Assembly: GCF_032854445.1 (NCBI RefSeq)
Contig: NC_088298.1
Location: 7,179,504-7,243,503 of the forward strand
Length of the DNA stretch: 64,000 bases
Direction of reading: 5' to 3'
Origin: Liolophura sinensis
Lineage: Eukaryota; Mollusca; Polyplacophora; Chitonida; Chitonidae
This document shows positions 34,022 through 46,000 of this stretch, piece by piece. The translations under genes and the position numbers were made by a program. The notes under the pieces are model-generated. The model did no database searches. It saw nothing but the letters and a program-made list of their open reading frames with translations, and had not been told where the DNA came from. Each line of letters opens with the position of its first letter. Positions within the stretch are counted from its first letter, which is position 1.

Positions 34022-36333
34022 CCCGTTGAACCCGAGAGGCCGGTTTTGCGGCATGCTTTTATAACGTCTATCCCCGAAAGGCCAGTTTACCGGCATTTGA
34101 CATAAGCCTATAAATAAACATGAGTTGTGGCAGAGTTTTAGCCAATCAACTTGCGTTTTACATATAGCTTTTAGCCTCGATATGTGGCGGAAGTTCTAAC
34201 AGATGTGTTACCGTAGATAGGCAACACATTGTACGTTTTTTGTCGAGTTTGAGCTGAATTTTTTGCCGATATGAGACGCGCACTTGTTACTGCTGAGCAA
34301 GCGCTACAGATGGTGTTGTCCGATAGCGAAAGTGACCCAAATGAGAGTGATTACGGACATGAAAGTGATTTTGAATCGGAAAATGACACGGACAGTTGTA
34401 GTTACAACAACAACGCTGTGAACAACGATTCTTCAGATTCAGACAGTGATGGAATTGGAGGGACAGGTGATGGTGATAAACGTGGTACAGGTAACGCACG
34501 TGTTCCTGTGGGACAGGTGAGGCGAAATGTTCGAAATTCAGTGAATGACAACCAAATGAAATGGACTAATGTATCAGGTTTTGTGGACAAACAGTTTCAG
34601 CCTAATGAACCGACAGGAGTAAAAAAACATCCCAGATCATATAAATGCTGACAGCTTGCCAAGTGAGTTTTTGTCTTTGTTCTGGGACGACGTACTGTGG
34701 CAACTTCTTGTCGATGAGACAAACAAAGAGGCAGTCAGACAACAGACAAAAAGACCAAAGCATTATTATGCTCAGAATTTTACCCCTGTCAGTGTAACTG
34801 AAATGAAAGCATTTTTTGGTTGCCGTGTTGCCATGGAGATGCTGATCCATAAAGACCGTTATGAACAATATTGGCGAATGAAGGACAATTTTCTAACTGT
34901 GACGCCTGGTTTCTCGCAAGTGTTTCCGCGGGACAGATTTTTGGCAATTTGGACACTGTTACACTGTGTTGACGAAGAGTATCCAGAGTTAGATAAATCA
35001 GACAAAATTTACAAGTCCTGGCCGGTTTTCAAATATCTTCTTGAATGATTCCAACGTTATTACAAACCTGATAGCAACCTCTCACTTGACGAAGGCATGG
35101 TGCCAACAAAGAACGCGTTGTCAATAAAACAGTATACAAAGGACAAACCGATCAAGTGGGGCATCAAAACATTTCTGGTGTGTGACAGCACAAACGGTTA
35201 CATTTCCAATGCTGAAGTGTACACAGGTAGAAGAGATGATTCTGAAAGCATCCCCAACCTCGGCGTTACTGGAAATTTAGTTGTAAGGCTTATAGAACCA
35301 TTCAGGGATCAAAACTACTGTATTTATGTAGATCGTTATTATACCAGTGTAAATCTGTGCCAGTATTTAGTTGAAAATATGGGGACACAACTTGTTGGGA
35401 CTGTTATGACCAACCGGAAACACTTCCCCAAACCTTTGATCAAAAGGAAAAAGACATGAACCGTGGGGATTCAGAAATTGTGTATAACGGAACTGTCGGA
35501 GCAATAGTTTGGTGTGACAAAAAGCCAATTTATTTTGTGTCATCAAAATTTATTTTTGAACCTGAAGTACATGTGAACAGGTATGATGGCACAGAACACA
35601 AAAAGGTGCCAGTAAAATGCCCCAAAGCAGTTCAAGCCTACAAACAGTTTATGGGAGGCACCCACAAAAACGACCAAATGACCAAACTACATAAAAATCG
35701 ACGGCATTATAAATGGCCTAGGCGTTTGATGACGAAGTTCTTTATGTGGGTTGCATATCATGCCTTTGTAATATTAGGTTTTTATCACCCCCATATGTCT
35801 CAGGGCCACGGGCAGCTTACATTCCACATGTTTATTGAGAAGCTATGTCATAATCTAGTTGGCGACTTTCGTAGGTGTCCAACACCACAACCCCGCCAAG
35901 ACATTGAGAACCGCCTCATTGACTATGGGCAACATGATATTCAGAGAGCCCCTCATGCTACTACAAATAACAGATGTGTGGTTTGTTCTGAAAAGCACAC
36001 CAGGGCTAAAAATTTTAACCCAGATGCTCCTTATAAGGATCTTCCAAAAAAGAGCAAAACTGTATTTTGGTGTGCCCGATGTAAAGTATTCTTGTGTATA
36101 GGGTTACCTTCCAAAACTTGCTTTCATGACTGGTACTCAAAACTCCAATACTGGAGATAAAGTAAGTCAAAGCAGTGGGAAACAGTAATTATGTGTTTTA
36201 TTCAGAATATAAGATATTTTTCATCACTAAACAAACGTAAACAGTGTTGTTGTTTTTTTATTGTTAGTTAACGGGGAGCTCAGGGTGGGGGGGGGGGGGG
36301 TCTATGTCGTCATAACGGCCAGGGTTCAAAGGG
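34022..36333 (+). mobile_element. piggyBac element with both ends (PB3)
   Basis: A 2312-bp element between TTAA at 34018-34021 and TTAA at 36334-36337. The left end is CCCGTTGAACCC and the right end GGGTTCAAAGGG (11 of 12 match when inverted). Removing it and one TTAA restores a perfect minisatellite unit (CAATG, TTTAA, TGCACTATCCTGCC). One transposase gene, broken, lies on the plus strand. A poly-G run (about 36286-36300) lies in its 3' part. Confidence 0.92.
34271..36160 (+). pseudogene. piggyBac transposase, broken (PB3)
   Basis: An acidic, Ser/Asp-rich N-terminus (SDSESDPNESDYGHESDFES) begins at 34271. A frame change lies near 34645. Then SEFLSLFWDDVLW and ITEMKAFFG-type sequence run to 35046, where a TGA interrupts a frame that continues FQRYYKPDSNLSLDEGMVP (first Asp). 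YCIYVDRYYTSVNL carries the second Asp. A frame change near 35455 precedes the end. The third site reads QFMGGTHKNDQM, so the catalytic Asp normally in MGGVD is His. The C-terminal cysteine-rich domain (CVVCSEKHTR, FWCARCKVFLC, TCFHDW) ends at 36160. Three lesions plus the lost Asp make it dead. Confidence 0.88.
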
Positions 36334-37870
36334 TTAATGCACTATCCTGCCTAAGTGAGGACTGTATACACATTCTTCCGAACTGTGCTGGGTAAATGGG
36401 GACACTTCTCCAACAGTGTTCAACACGCTATCCTGCCTAAGTGGGGACACTATAGATCCACATTCTCCTGACCTATGTTGAGTAAATGGGGACACTTCTC
36501 CAACACAGTGGTTGATGCACTATCCTGCCTAAGTGGGGACCTTATACACATTCTTCCGAACTATGCTGGGTAAATGGGGACACTTCTCCAACACAGTGTT
36601 TAACATGCTATCGTGCCTAAGTGGGGACACTGTACACATTCTTCCGAACTGTGCTGGGTAAATGGGGACACTTCTCCAACACAGTGTTTAACACACTATC
36701 CTGCCTAAGTGGGGACACTATATACATTCTTCTGAACTATGCTGGGTAAATGGGGACACTTCTCCTACACAGTGTTTAACACGCTATCCTGCCTAAGTGG
36801 GGACACTGTGCACATTCTTCCGAACTATGCTGGGTAAAATGGGGACACTTCTCCATCACAATGTTTAACACACTATCCTGCCTAAGTGGGGACCTTATAC
36901 ACATTCTGCTGACCTATGATGGGTAAATGGGAACAATTCTCCAACAGTGTTTTTTTCACGCACTATCCTGCCTAAGTGGCGGCACATTCTTCTTTACCAT
37001 AATTAGTAAATGAGGACACCTCTCCAGCAGTGTTCAGTGAACTATCCTGCCAAAGTGGCGACGCTATACACATTCTTCTGACCTATGATGGGTAAATGGG
37101 AACAATTCTCTCACAGTGTTTAATACACTGTCCCGCCTAAGTGGGGACACAATAGATACATGTTCTTCTAACCTACAATTATTAACCGAGGACACCTCTC
37201 CAGCACAGTGTTCACTGAACTATCCTGCCAAAGTGGGGAACCTGTGCACATTTTTCTGACCTATGCTGGGTAAATGGGGACACTTCTGTAACACAATGTT
37301 TAATGCACTATCCAGCCTAAGTGGCCACACTATACACATTCTTCTGACCTATGCTGGGTAAATGGGGACACTCCTGTAACACAATGTTTAATGCACTATC
37401 CAGCCTAAGTGGCCACACTATACACATTCTTCTGACCTATGCTGGGTAAATGGGGACACTTCTGTAACACAATGTTTAATGCACTATCCAGCCTAAGTGG
37501 CCACACTATACACATTCTTCTGACCTATGCTGGGTCAATGGGAACATCTCTCAAGCATAGTGTTTAGTGAACCATCCTGCCAAAGCGGGGATGCTACAGA
37601 CTCACATTCTTCTGACCTACACTTAGTAAATGCAGGCAACTATCCAAATTAGTGTTTAGCAAGCTATCCTGCCTAAGAAGACACACTATAGTCACATTTC
37701 ACACCTATTCTATGCCTAGTGAATGAGCACACTAACTCTGCATCAGTTGTAGAGTGACACAGTCTATATAACTGGGAACACCTTGCACATCCATACAGTA
37801 TATTCTATCTAAATAGAGACTTTGGGGGAGATATCACTGTCTATGTAAATGGGGACACACAAACATTCGG
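36334..37870 (+). repeat. Minisatellite array, right block
   Basis: Roughly fifteen further units, near-regular to about 37550 and then degenerate to 37870. The variant CACTTCTGTAACACAATGTT, with TAAGTGGCCACAC, is repeated three times at about 37270-37510. An inverted box, CCCCATTTACCCAGG, follows at about 38018-38032, the only clear one in reverse. Confidence 0.88.
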
Positions 37871-38061
37871 GGACTAAAGTGTGTCCTCAGTTTGACTGCA
37901 AATATCACTTGATGTTTTCAACAATGCAGCATGCTAAATGGTCAAAATGGACCCCACAGGGCCTCTATACTACAGATCTATACGGGAGATTGCTGAATTG
38001 CCAATAGTTACAAAGTCCCCATTTACCCAGGTTTGAAACATGGTCTCCATTTGGAATCAAA

Positions 38062-38092
38062 GATGTGTGTGTGTGTGTGTGTTCGTTCGTTC
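38062..38092. repeat. GT microsatellite followed by GTTC steps
   Basis: A (TG)n run, then TTCGTTCGTTCC, directly beyond the end of the minisatellite. Confidence 0.85.
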
Positions 38093-39949
38093 CAGTTAAT
38101 GAATGTAAAGGCCATTAGAAATACCTGAAGAATGTCATGAGAAAGCATATGAATGCCCAACCAAAAACGAAAAAAAAACCTGCATATGACAAGTCGTCAC
38201 AAGTCACCTGGCCTTATTTCAACAAGCAACTTTTCATGACAGATGCATTTATTGAACATAAAATGATATTAAGCCATAGTGAGGAGACGGACGACAGAAT
38301 ACGGACATGCCAATAACATCGGCATAATCACATTTCTCAAAATCCATTAAAAAAACAAAAAAAAACACCCTACTAAGAATACAGGCAAAACTGTCCACAT
38401 TCACGCCGGTTTACGGTATGCCTTCTATAGTGATAACAAGGCCTAGATTATGCTAGTAGCACTACACACAAAAATAAATGTGTTAAGCTTAAGTCGTGTA
38501 CATATGACGGGCTGGATCTACTTTCACACCCATTCTATCCTACAGCCCTTTGAATAAGCTTTGATAAACATTCCATGATTATCTCCATTGCAATGGATAC
38601 TGATATTGGCCATATTGTCCTGCACCTCAAATTCTCTGCCTTAAGTATAGAGCTCATCCAGTAGACACACTTGGTGACAGCCATGGTACCACATTAAAAC
38701 CTCAGGTGCAACGGCACTGAGCAGAGTGTTTAACATAGCCGAGTGTGGGAAGTAGTGGGATCAAACGGGAACTAATATGGCACGAACACACTTCATGTAA
38801 GGGCTGTAGCACAAGTACTGAAGCACACAACATGCACCTGTTTTCTAGGTCATTGTCAAAAAGCCTACTGCTCGTTGGAAGTCGGTGGCATGCCGCTTTA
38901 AATATATAAAATGTGTACACACGTCTCTATATGACAGCAGTCAAAAACCAGGTAACTCTTACACAAGATTTGACTGCACTATGTATGATCATTATCTCTT
39001 TAAGTGGGTCCACAGGTGGTGGACTTCTTTAGCTTCCTAGTTCTTAATATTGAGTCCCCGCTGAAGGAATCTACACGGCATGTGCGCACTCATTGTGTGA
39101 TAAAGTTACCACATCCTACAGGCAAACCTTACCGTTGTAGGGAGTGACGTAGTGTTAACAGACGAAGAAAGCGGTTTACACGCTTATGGGAACTACTAAG
39201 AGATCAGTTTTCGTTACATGGAATAGGGTGTGAACCACTGATGTTTCCGCCTATCATAGCACATTTTGTCATCGAAAACATCAACATACCCATGTTTTTT
39301 GTTCTCTTGACGTTTTCCTACTTACTTATCGGTGTTAAAAAGAGTAATTGAGCTTCTAAGCTTTAAAATAGATATATTATTATTACAACTTGGCAACACA
39401 GATGGCGCCACCATACCCATTCTTTACCGGAACGATCTGGAATAGGCTACAAATAAAGGCAATACCGCCATTACGCGGCAGAGTAGTACAGAACTGATAC
39501 GTCCTCGTGTTTGCAGTTATTTAGTGAAACGCGACCTGTCGTCAGTCTATCTTAAGGTTATTGAACATTCGTGCAAGATGAAATACAGCAACGCTGCGAC
39601 AAAACTCGTATCGATAAATGGGCAAGGCGTACTACACTGCTGAAGGAGTGCCCAGCAGTGCACCTCCCTGTAGGGACCGATATCAGAGGTCTGCGCCACG
39701 CTAGAATTGATTGTCGCCAACGTCAAACCAAACTACCTTCAAATAGCGTACTAAATGGCACATGTCTAACAACTATCATTCTTTGAATTTCTTGGTTAAT
39801 CTTTTTTATAATTGTGGGCGAAGTGTTTTATTGATCAGTGTTGACTACAGGTTCCTTCCAGGTCATTTCTAGTGAGACTGATCGTAAACAACTAGCTAGA
39901 TAACTACGCCCACTTGAAACAAACATAGTGGGAGATATGAGGCTGGGCG
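38093..39949. other. No gene recognised
   Basis: About 1.9 kb without a persuasive open frame. On the minus strand, near 38255, TTCAATAAATGC could be a polyadenylation signal, but nothing coding was found upstream of it. At 39405-39600 the sequence (CACAGATGGCGCCACC, CTACAAATAAAGGC) looks promoter-like but leads into no recognisable protein. Confidence 0.4.
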
Positions 39950-40760
39950 ATATGGGTGGATTTTTCAATACGGGCACATATTGAGTGTTGAAAGTCACAG
40001 ACCAAAGAGGTTGTAGAAAACTCACCTAACCTTCCATGCTGGTCATAGGGGTCATGTTCTATATAGCCAGCATAGCAGCAGAGCTGAATGTCCTCCACAA
40101 ATTTTTTTATGGGGGTTTGAAATATTTAAGCCTCTCCACTCCGTTACCTTTTCATTACATTACCTAATTTTGTGATGTTGCCACACTTAACAGTGCCAAT
40201 ATTTTGTGCTTTTGAAGTTTATGATAATTTCGCCTGTATTAAGATTGGATGACAGCTAGCAAATGGAATTTAAAGTTTACTAGAAGGACAATAATAAATT
40301 TTATTGAAGAACTGGTAACGGAGTGGAACATTTGGTAACGGAGTGGAACATTTTGTAACGGAGTAGAGTGTACCAATGTTAATCATGACACAAGTATAAT
40401 TTTAGAGTTCTGATTTTTTATTAACTTTTAATACAGTGAACAAAGAAGTCAATGAGTCAATACATTCAATGAACAACTTAAACTCAGAAACAGTTCAACT
40501 AACATACAGGTATTTGAAGTCTGGCTTACCTGCAATAAGTAAACATAAAATGTGAATACCTGTAATGAACATTTTATAACATTAACACTATCAAAATTAA
40601 AATTTAAAAAAAATCAACAGAATGACACCTGGTCAAAAGAACTGCCTTTCTCTGGAGTTGACAATTCAATTGCAATGACATAAAATCAGCTCAATTTCGA
40701 GTTCCATTTACTGAATCTTAATGTAGCAAACAAGATTCACGATTCACAGCTGCCGACTAT

Positions 40761-43684
40761 TCACTTTGTGTACTTTTTTATTGTCTCTAAGTCATTCTTC
40801 GTGAATATAACATGACCTCTTCTGTCCATGTCGGGCACGTGGAGTGGCTCAAGAAGGTCTTCTCGTGGCTGCCATGAAGATGACGAAAACCCGCTCATCC
40901 AGTCATGATAGGATCCTGTTGATTAAAAGAATAAAATATGATGCTAAATTGATAAGAGTACAGACTTTTAAAATTTCTAAGAGACTTGAAATCATGTTAC
41001 AAATTGTTATTTCATGTGTTTAGAATCAAACAAGCTTACCTGTTGTTGTTCGTTTCAAATACTTCATTTCAAAGCAATCACCTTCTACCGATATCACCGT
41101 CCCGGGGTAATATTTTTCTCCACACATTACAACAGCGTAACATCCAATCTTAGGCCAAGAGTTGTCATGCTGAAAATAAAGATAAAGTAATTTATAATGT
41201 ATGGGAATACCTTGTTGATAATTCTAGTTCTACTAACTGAAAATATGATAAATTTAGGTTAGTAACAGGAGTCTCTGAAGCTCTTACCTTTGGATCAGAC
41301 TTGTTACTGTTGGTGTCTTGGGTATCATCATCAGGATGGATCACCAGGGCCTCTGCTTGCTGGATGCTGGGTTGCTTTAAGATTTGGCCAACCTCACATC
41401 CTAGTTTGGGGATATGTTGATCATAGTTAGACTGCAGTACATCATGTTCCACTGGAGAGTAGCAATCACACTGTGGTCCACAGTAGCAGCTTACGTCTCT
41501 TGTAAGGATGATACCAGGCCTCTGTGAATAGATCTGGTGTACTTTCATCACTCCCCTGACTGCTGGTACCGCTGTTGACACATGTATCTGCACATCTTCA
41601 GGAATCAGACATAATTTGATGCTTGTCTTATCTTCCAGATGTTTTACCAAGCTCTCTGCATCATGAATGTCTGTGCCAGTCATGGTCACCTCATCTGCCA
41701 GGCGTTTGATGGTTGCTCCCACTCCATCACAGGCTCCTTTCCCGTGTCCTGCTTCGCTAAAGTTCCACCAAATTTCTTTGAAACCCATTTGGAAGGGTAT
41801 GTTGCACAGCAGGTGGAGATTGTGTCTACCCCTGTATTGGGTTACAGGGCCATCGCTCATGAAGTGCAGTTTAGTTACTGTCGGATGGTTCTCCCTCAGG
41901 AATCGCAGAATCGGTATCAAATGGCACCAGACCATTGCTGGTGTATGGCTATTGTTGTCACTCAAGCTACAGAATGGGAGTGTGGTTGTTGTTGCCTCAC
42001 CACCTATGTAGGCTACACCTGTGTGTAGTGTTATTTGCGAATTGGATGCACCATAATGGGCCGACTGGATCTGACGCAGGCTTTTCATCGTCCAATTTTC
42101 AGCAAAATCTATGTGAAGTAGGACCTCGTCCCCTCCTAACTGACTTTTCTTCACTCTGCACACCTCAAATTGGTGCAAGATGTTGTAAACATGGGTACTG
42201 AACTTCTGAATCTGCTTATTGTATTCTTCTTTCATCTCAGCGACAGTTCCTTCAACTTTCTCCTTGATTGTCTTCTTTGTTGTTTTTAGCTCTCCCTCTT
42301 TGTCCTTGTATGTGTGGTCTGCTGATTTCCACTGCCACCACCAGGTCTGGCTTTCATCCTGGCCTGTACTTTCAGTCTGAGTGAAAACAACCTCAGCATG
42401 CTTGCACTTTGCACAGTCCCTGTACATACCTCCCTTGTTATCTCTGCTGCAGACAATCTGGTTTATTGTCTCGTCAGCGGACCCTTCGGCTAAATACCCC
42501 AAGTTTTTTAGCTTGTTATGCAAGAGGTGGACATTCTCATGTACTTTACAGAGGCATGTTTCCCTGTCAGCGAGTTTAGGTTTCACTACCCAGAACGGCT
42601 TCAGTTTCCAGAATTGGCTGAAAGACACTGGTCTCACGGGATGTAGATGCACATACTTTCTATAAGTGCTTCTCAACGATTCCAAAAGGAAACGCTTCTG
42701 CTTCTTAACTTTGTTGCGTGTGATGACTTGCTTTTTACCAGCAGCACACCAACTGACATCATCCCTTTCAAAGAACTTTTGAATCTTTTGTTTTACAGCA
42801 TCTGTGACACAGTTGCGTTTCTTAGCTCTCTCATAAACTAGCAGATTTTCATTTCTTTGCTTAGCATTTGTCTTCAGCAGCTTTTTGGACAAGAGACCAG
42901 TGTTCTGTGCTTTGGTCAGCAATCGATATTTTGACAAGATGTTTCCAAAACCAAAAAGCTTTGCGAAGAGTTGTGCCCGCTTCGGATTTTTTTCACAGGT
43001 GTCTTTGCCCTGTTTTATTTGTTGAGTGAGAGCATAATGGAAAATCAGTTCCTTTCTTATAAAGCCCTGTCCAGCATTTATCGTTTGTCGAGCCCTCTTT
43101 CGTGGTGAAGCATAATGGGTAGCACATACATCGCCTTCCTTGCAGTTCTGTCCAAATGGGACTTTGATTTTCAGTTTTGTCCGAGAGAGCTGTTTGCGTA
43201 ATTTCTGGGTTTTCCGCTTTTCATTCTCAAGCTTTTCTGTTAACTTTCTATTAATCCTATAACAGGCCGTGCGGTCCCTACGAACATTCTTCCGACCTCT
43301 CTTTTTCTGTGACGAAGTGGGATTCGCGGAGGTACCTGGTTGGGGTTCAGGCTGTCGCTGTGGCTCTTGCTGTGGCAGATTATGAGGTGGACTTGTCGGT
43401 GGAGTTCCAGTCAACACTGCTGCTTCTTGTTTTTCCAACCAAGCCAAATGATCTTTTTCAGCCCTGCGTTTATGATAGGCTATCCTCCATTTTCTCCGCG
43501 TGGCTCTAACCTCCCGTTTGGTCATATCTGCTACGTATTTTACTTTCTTCTTTTCCCTTCTAGCTTTCCACCTTAATCTCTCCTTCTCCTTGGCTGCTTC
43601 CCTCTTTTCTGGGTCTGCATTTATACGATTCCTATAAGCCCTCTGCTTTTCTGCTGATGTCATTTGTTTCTTCTTGGGAGGCAT
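40761..43684 (-). CDS. Element B putative DDE-like transposase, three exons, 893 residues
   Basis: Exon 1 is 43684-41288 (799 codons), exon 2 is 41169-41040 and exon 3 is 40915-40761. Donors GTAAGA and GTAAGC, acceptors TTTTCAG and CAACAG, and phases 0 and 1 all agree, and no stop interrupts. The N-terminus is very basic (MTSAEKQRAYRNRINADPEK; residues 1-75), with a second basic coiled block at 125-175. A cysteine cluster lies at 377-427 (CLCKVHENVH, CAKCKH). A likely RNase H-fold core follows: HIDFAENW (D526), FMSDGPVTQYRGR (D611), then NFSEAGHGKGACDG (E644 or D653). Residues 733-741 are CYCGPQCDC. Exons 2-3 encode a Tudor/chromo-like domain (IGCYAVVMCGEKYYPGTVIS). I chose MPPKKK as start because a TTCTTTAG acceptor lies just upstream. 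The transposase role is inferred from the D/D/E spacing, TIRs and boxes. Confidence 0.65.
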
Positions 43685-43865
43685 GGCTAAAGAAGAAGTG
43701 GAATAAAAAGACAGAGAATAAAAAATGCTCAGTTCATAGTAATCAGGGATCACAAGATTTTATGAAATTTATGAAATCAAATATGTTTGGCTGATTTCTG
43801 AAGATTTTTCCTAGTTTTTAAATATTAGAACAAAAATCAGCTAAATCAGCATAAGATCATGCAGA

Positions 43866-44203
43866 TACATCAGGGATGTGATCAGTCAAGCAAAAAAAAA
43901 AAAAAAAAAAAAAATAGGAAATGTTTTTTGGGTTCAAGAGATCACTGATGGTCCAATTTTCGTGGCCTTTCGAAAATACCTAATTTGTACAAACAGCATC
44001 AGAATGTGGTAACTAGTTGTTTTATTTAGCAATTTTGGGGCATGTGGAGGTGTTATTCTAATGAATACATTGGAAAAAAGTTGAAAAAATCCAAGGAGTT
44101 TAATTGTTTTCCACTGGTTAAGGTCGTTGTTGTTGTAAAACGAATCTGTTGGACCACAAAAATGCGTAAATCCACGAATTCGCGGAAAAATCACATCCCT
44201 GAT
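43866..44203. mobile_element. Possible MITE with CAGGGATGTGAT termini
   Basis: CAGGGATGTGATCAG near 43870 is mirrored by AAAATCACATCCCTG near 44200. Between them are a 23-bp poly-A run and no coding. The termini resemble hAT ends, but no 8-bp duplication was seen, so the call is tentative. A partial CAGGGATCAC lies at 43749. Confidence 0.4.
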
Positions 44204-45169
44204 TCAAGTACCAATCATCTAATGGCTAGTGTACATTATTATTTCTTGAATGACACCTCATTCTACCAGTCAGATGATAGAATTGGCGAAAATTTCCACT
44301 CCGTTACCAATCACTCCACCCCGTTACCATATTTGAGTAACGGAGTAGAGTAACGGAGTGGAATGGTAAACCTGAAAGTGGGTCACAGCCATAACACAAT
44401 GAGGTACAGCTCAAAGGTTCCTGTTGCAATCTTTCAAGTCCTCCATTGCCTTTTTAAAAATTTACTTCAAAAAGTTGTTCTCTGGTTTCCATGGATATGA
44501 ATGCTGGTAACGGAGTGGAAAGAAAAAAGCATACTCACCTGATTTCTCAACTATTTCAGCAAAATCTGGACTTGAGTGTGGACTTTCTCCACATGCTCCA
44601 TTGTTTTATCTATGGGGGTTACACAAGATACATTTTAGCAGGGGCTAACTTGTTGCCTCCCCTTTCAGTTCATAGATGGAGACACTGATCAGTGTGGTAA
44701 CGGAGTGGAGCCAGTTTTTTGTGACAGCAACAAAATTAATTTTTTTTTCACAATTTGGGGCATGGAGAGATATTTAAGCTTTTGAATATCAATTCCACTG
44801 TGATATTGAATAATAAAAATGTTTCAATTCCTTGTTAGCATTGAATTTAGCATGCAAAAGAAACCTTACAATGGGGCGACCCAGAGTTGTGACACAGTGA
44901 AAAGGGCCCAGTTCCATCATTCAAACCTGAATTACAAAAAAATAGAGAGCCCACAGAACTGGGATTTTTATGCTTTATTAAGCTATCTACCAATATTATT
45001 TCTGCAGATAAAGATTTCCTATATAATAATGTAGCAGAAAATATCAGGCCTGGACATGTTTTTTCCATATATGTGCCCGTATTGAAAAATCCACCCATAT
45101 ACCCGGCGACTTTTCTGCTAGACATGTGCCACACACGCCCACTCTCGGACAAAAACAGCGCGCCACAGG

Positions 45170-45453
45170 TATTCGGGGTATAACATTTACCAACGGTGCA
45201 TAGGTATTCCTATCGGTACCAATTGTGCGCCTCTTTTGGCAGACCTATACGTGTTTTCATATGAATACGACTAGATGCAGAAAGTACTTGAAAGTAATAT
45301 CTGTAAAGTTCGATCCTTTTCATTCACCAAGCGGTATATTGATGATCTGGCGTTAAATAACCCCCATATTGCCGAATTTTGCCCATATTTTGATATCGTA
45401 AATTATCCTTATTTGGATCGCAATATACCAAGGGGTCCTGCATATGGCGTATA
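45170..45453 (+). mobile_element. Reverse-transcriptase element fragment, left part
   Basis: Encodes RT core motifs: GIPIGTNCAPLLADLYVFSY and KRYIDDLALNNPH, then a shortened segment. The fossil is broken and is interrupted at a TA by the pogo-like element at 45454. It resumes at 51668. The class is undetermined (a Penelope-like origin is one candidate). Confidence 0.6.
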
Positions 45454-46000
45454 GGGGAGACCGGGGCAAAGTGGGACCCTTTCGATTGCCTTGGACTCGA
45501 GCTGTCCCAGATATTATACTAATAGGTATTGTGCATCAGCAGTGCATCGTGCACGAAGACCGACGAGTTGCCCCTAAGAGAGAATACGAAGCAAACCGCT
45601 TCGGCATAGTTTCACCAATCTTGAGGTCAATCAAAAATTGTGGCAAATTGGGGTTAAGTGGGACACCCCCGGGTTAAGTGGGTCACTAAGGGCGTGAAGT
45701 GGGACACTAAGGGGGTGAAGTGGGACAAATGTATAAGTTTGCAAGACAACAGCTTTTATGACCATTTCTCATGGTATCTTTATTAATTAAAACAAGTTTC
45801 ATAACTCGTAAGATCGGAGTTCAACAATTCAGTTCGGTTCCAAGTGGAATGGTTAACGTGAAATGAAAACATCGTTAACGTCAATGAAAATATGGTTAAC
45901 GTAAATGGAGAGTCATTTGTAAAGTCTGCTACCGCGACTTCAATCCGAATGACAACTGTTATAAAAGCTTTTTTTCAACAGAGAACTTGTCGGAGCATAT

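Larger units (their letters stand above)
39950..45100 (-). mobile_element. Box-array TIR element B (5151 bp), intact gene, unclassified
   Basis: Perfect 32-bp inverted repeats lie at 39950-39981 and 45069-45100 (ATATGGGTGGATTTTTCAAT, then ACGGGCACATAT). Ten copies of the box GGTAACGGAGTGGA flank the gene. Left: 40135 (-), 40314, 40334, 40354 (+). Right: 44295, 44315 (-), 44337, 44350, 44506, 44696 (+). Most are exact over 13-14 bp. The gene is on the minus strand at 40761-43684. A possible small MITE (43866-44203) sits in its 5' region. Perfect TIRs and an open gene imply a young element. I cannot assign a superfamily; the target duplication is unclear because the ends are palindromic (ATAT). 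Confidence 0.75.

Noticed and set aside
36286-36300. G-run as a regulatory quadruplex
   Set aside because: It is a single homopolymer run in decayed piggyBac 3' sequence, without spaced G-tracts. Simple slippage explains it.
33123-37870. CRISPR-like regular repeat array
   Set aside because: The units are contiguous with no unique spacers, the period is 86 bp, and the context is a eukaryotic transposon-rich region. It is a minisatellite.
39405-39786. Promoter-like stretch followed by a 71-codon frame
   Set aside because: The frame resembles nothing I know and starts at a non-ATG codon. No splice sites or downstream coding support it.
41639-42028. Plus-strand open frames of 114-129 codons opposite the element B gene
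   Set aside because: They are antisense shadows of a gene with consistent exons and splice phases. Their composition is not protein-like.
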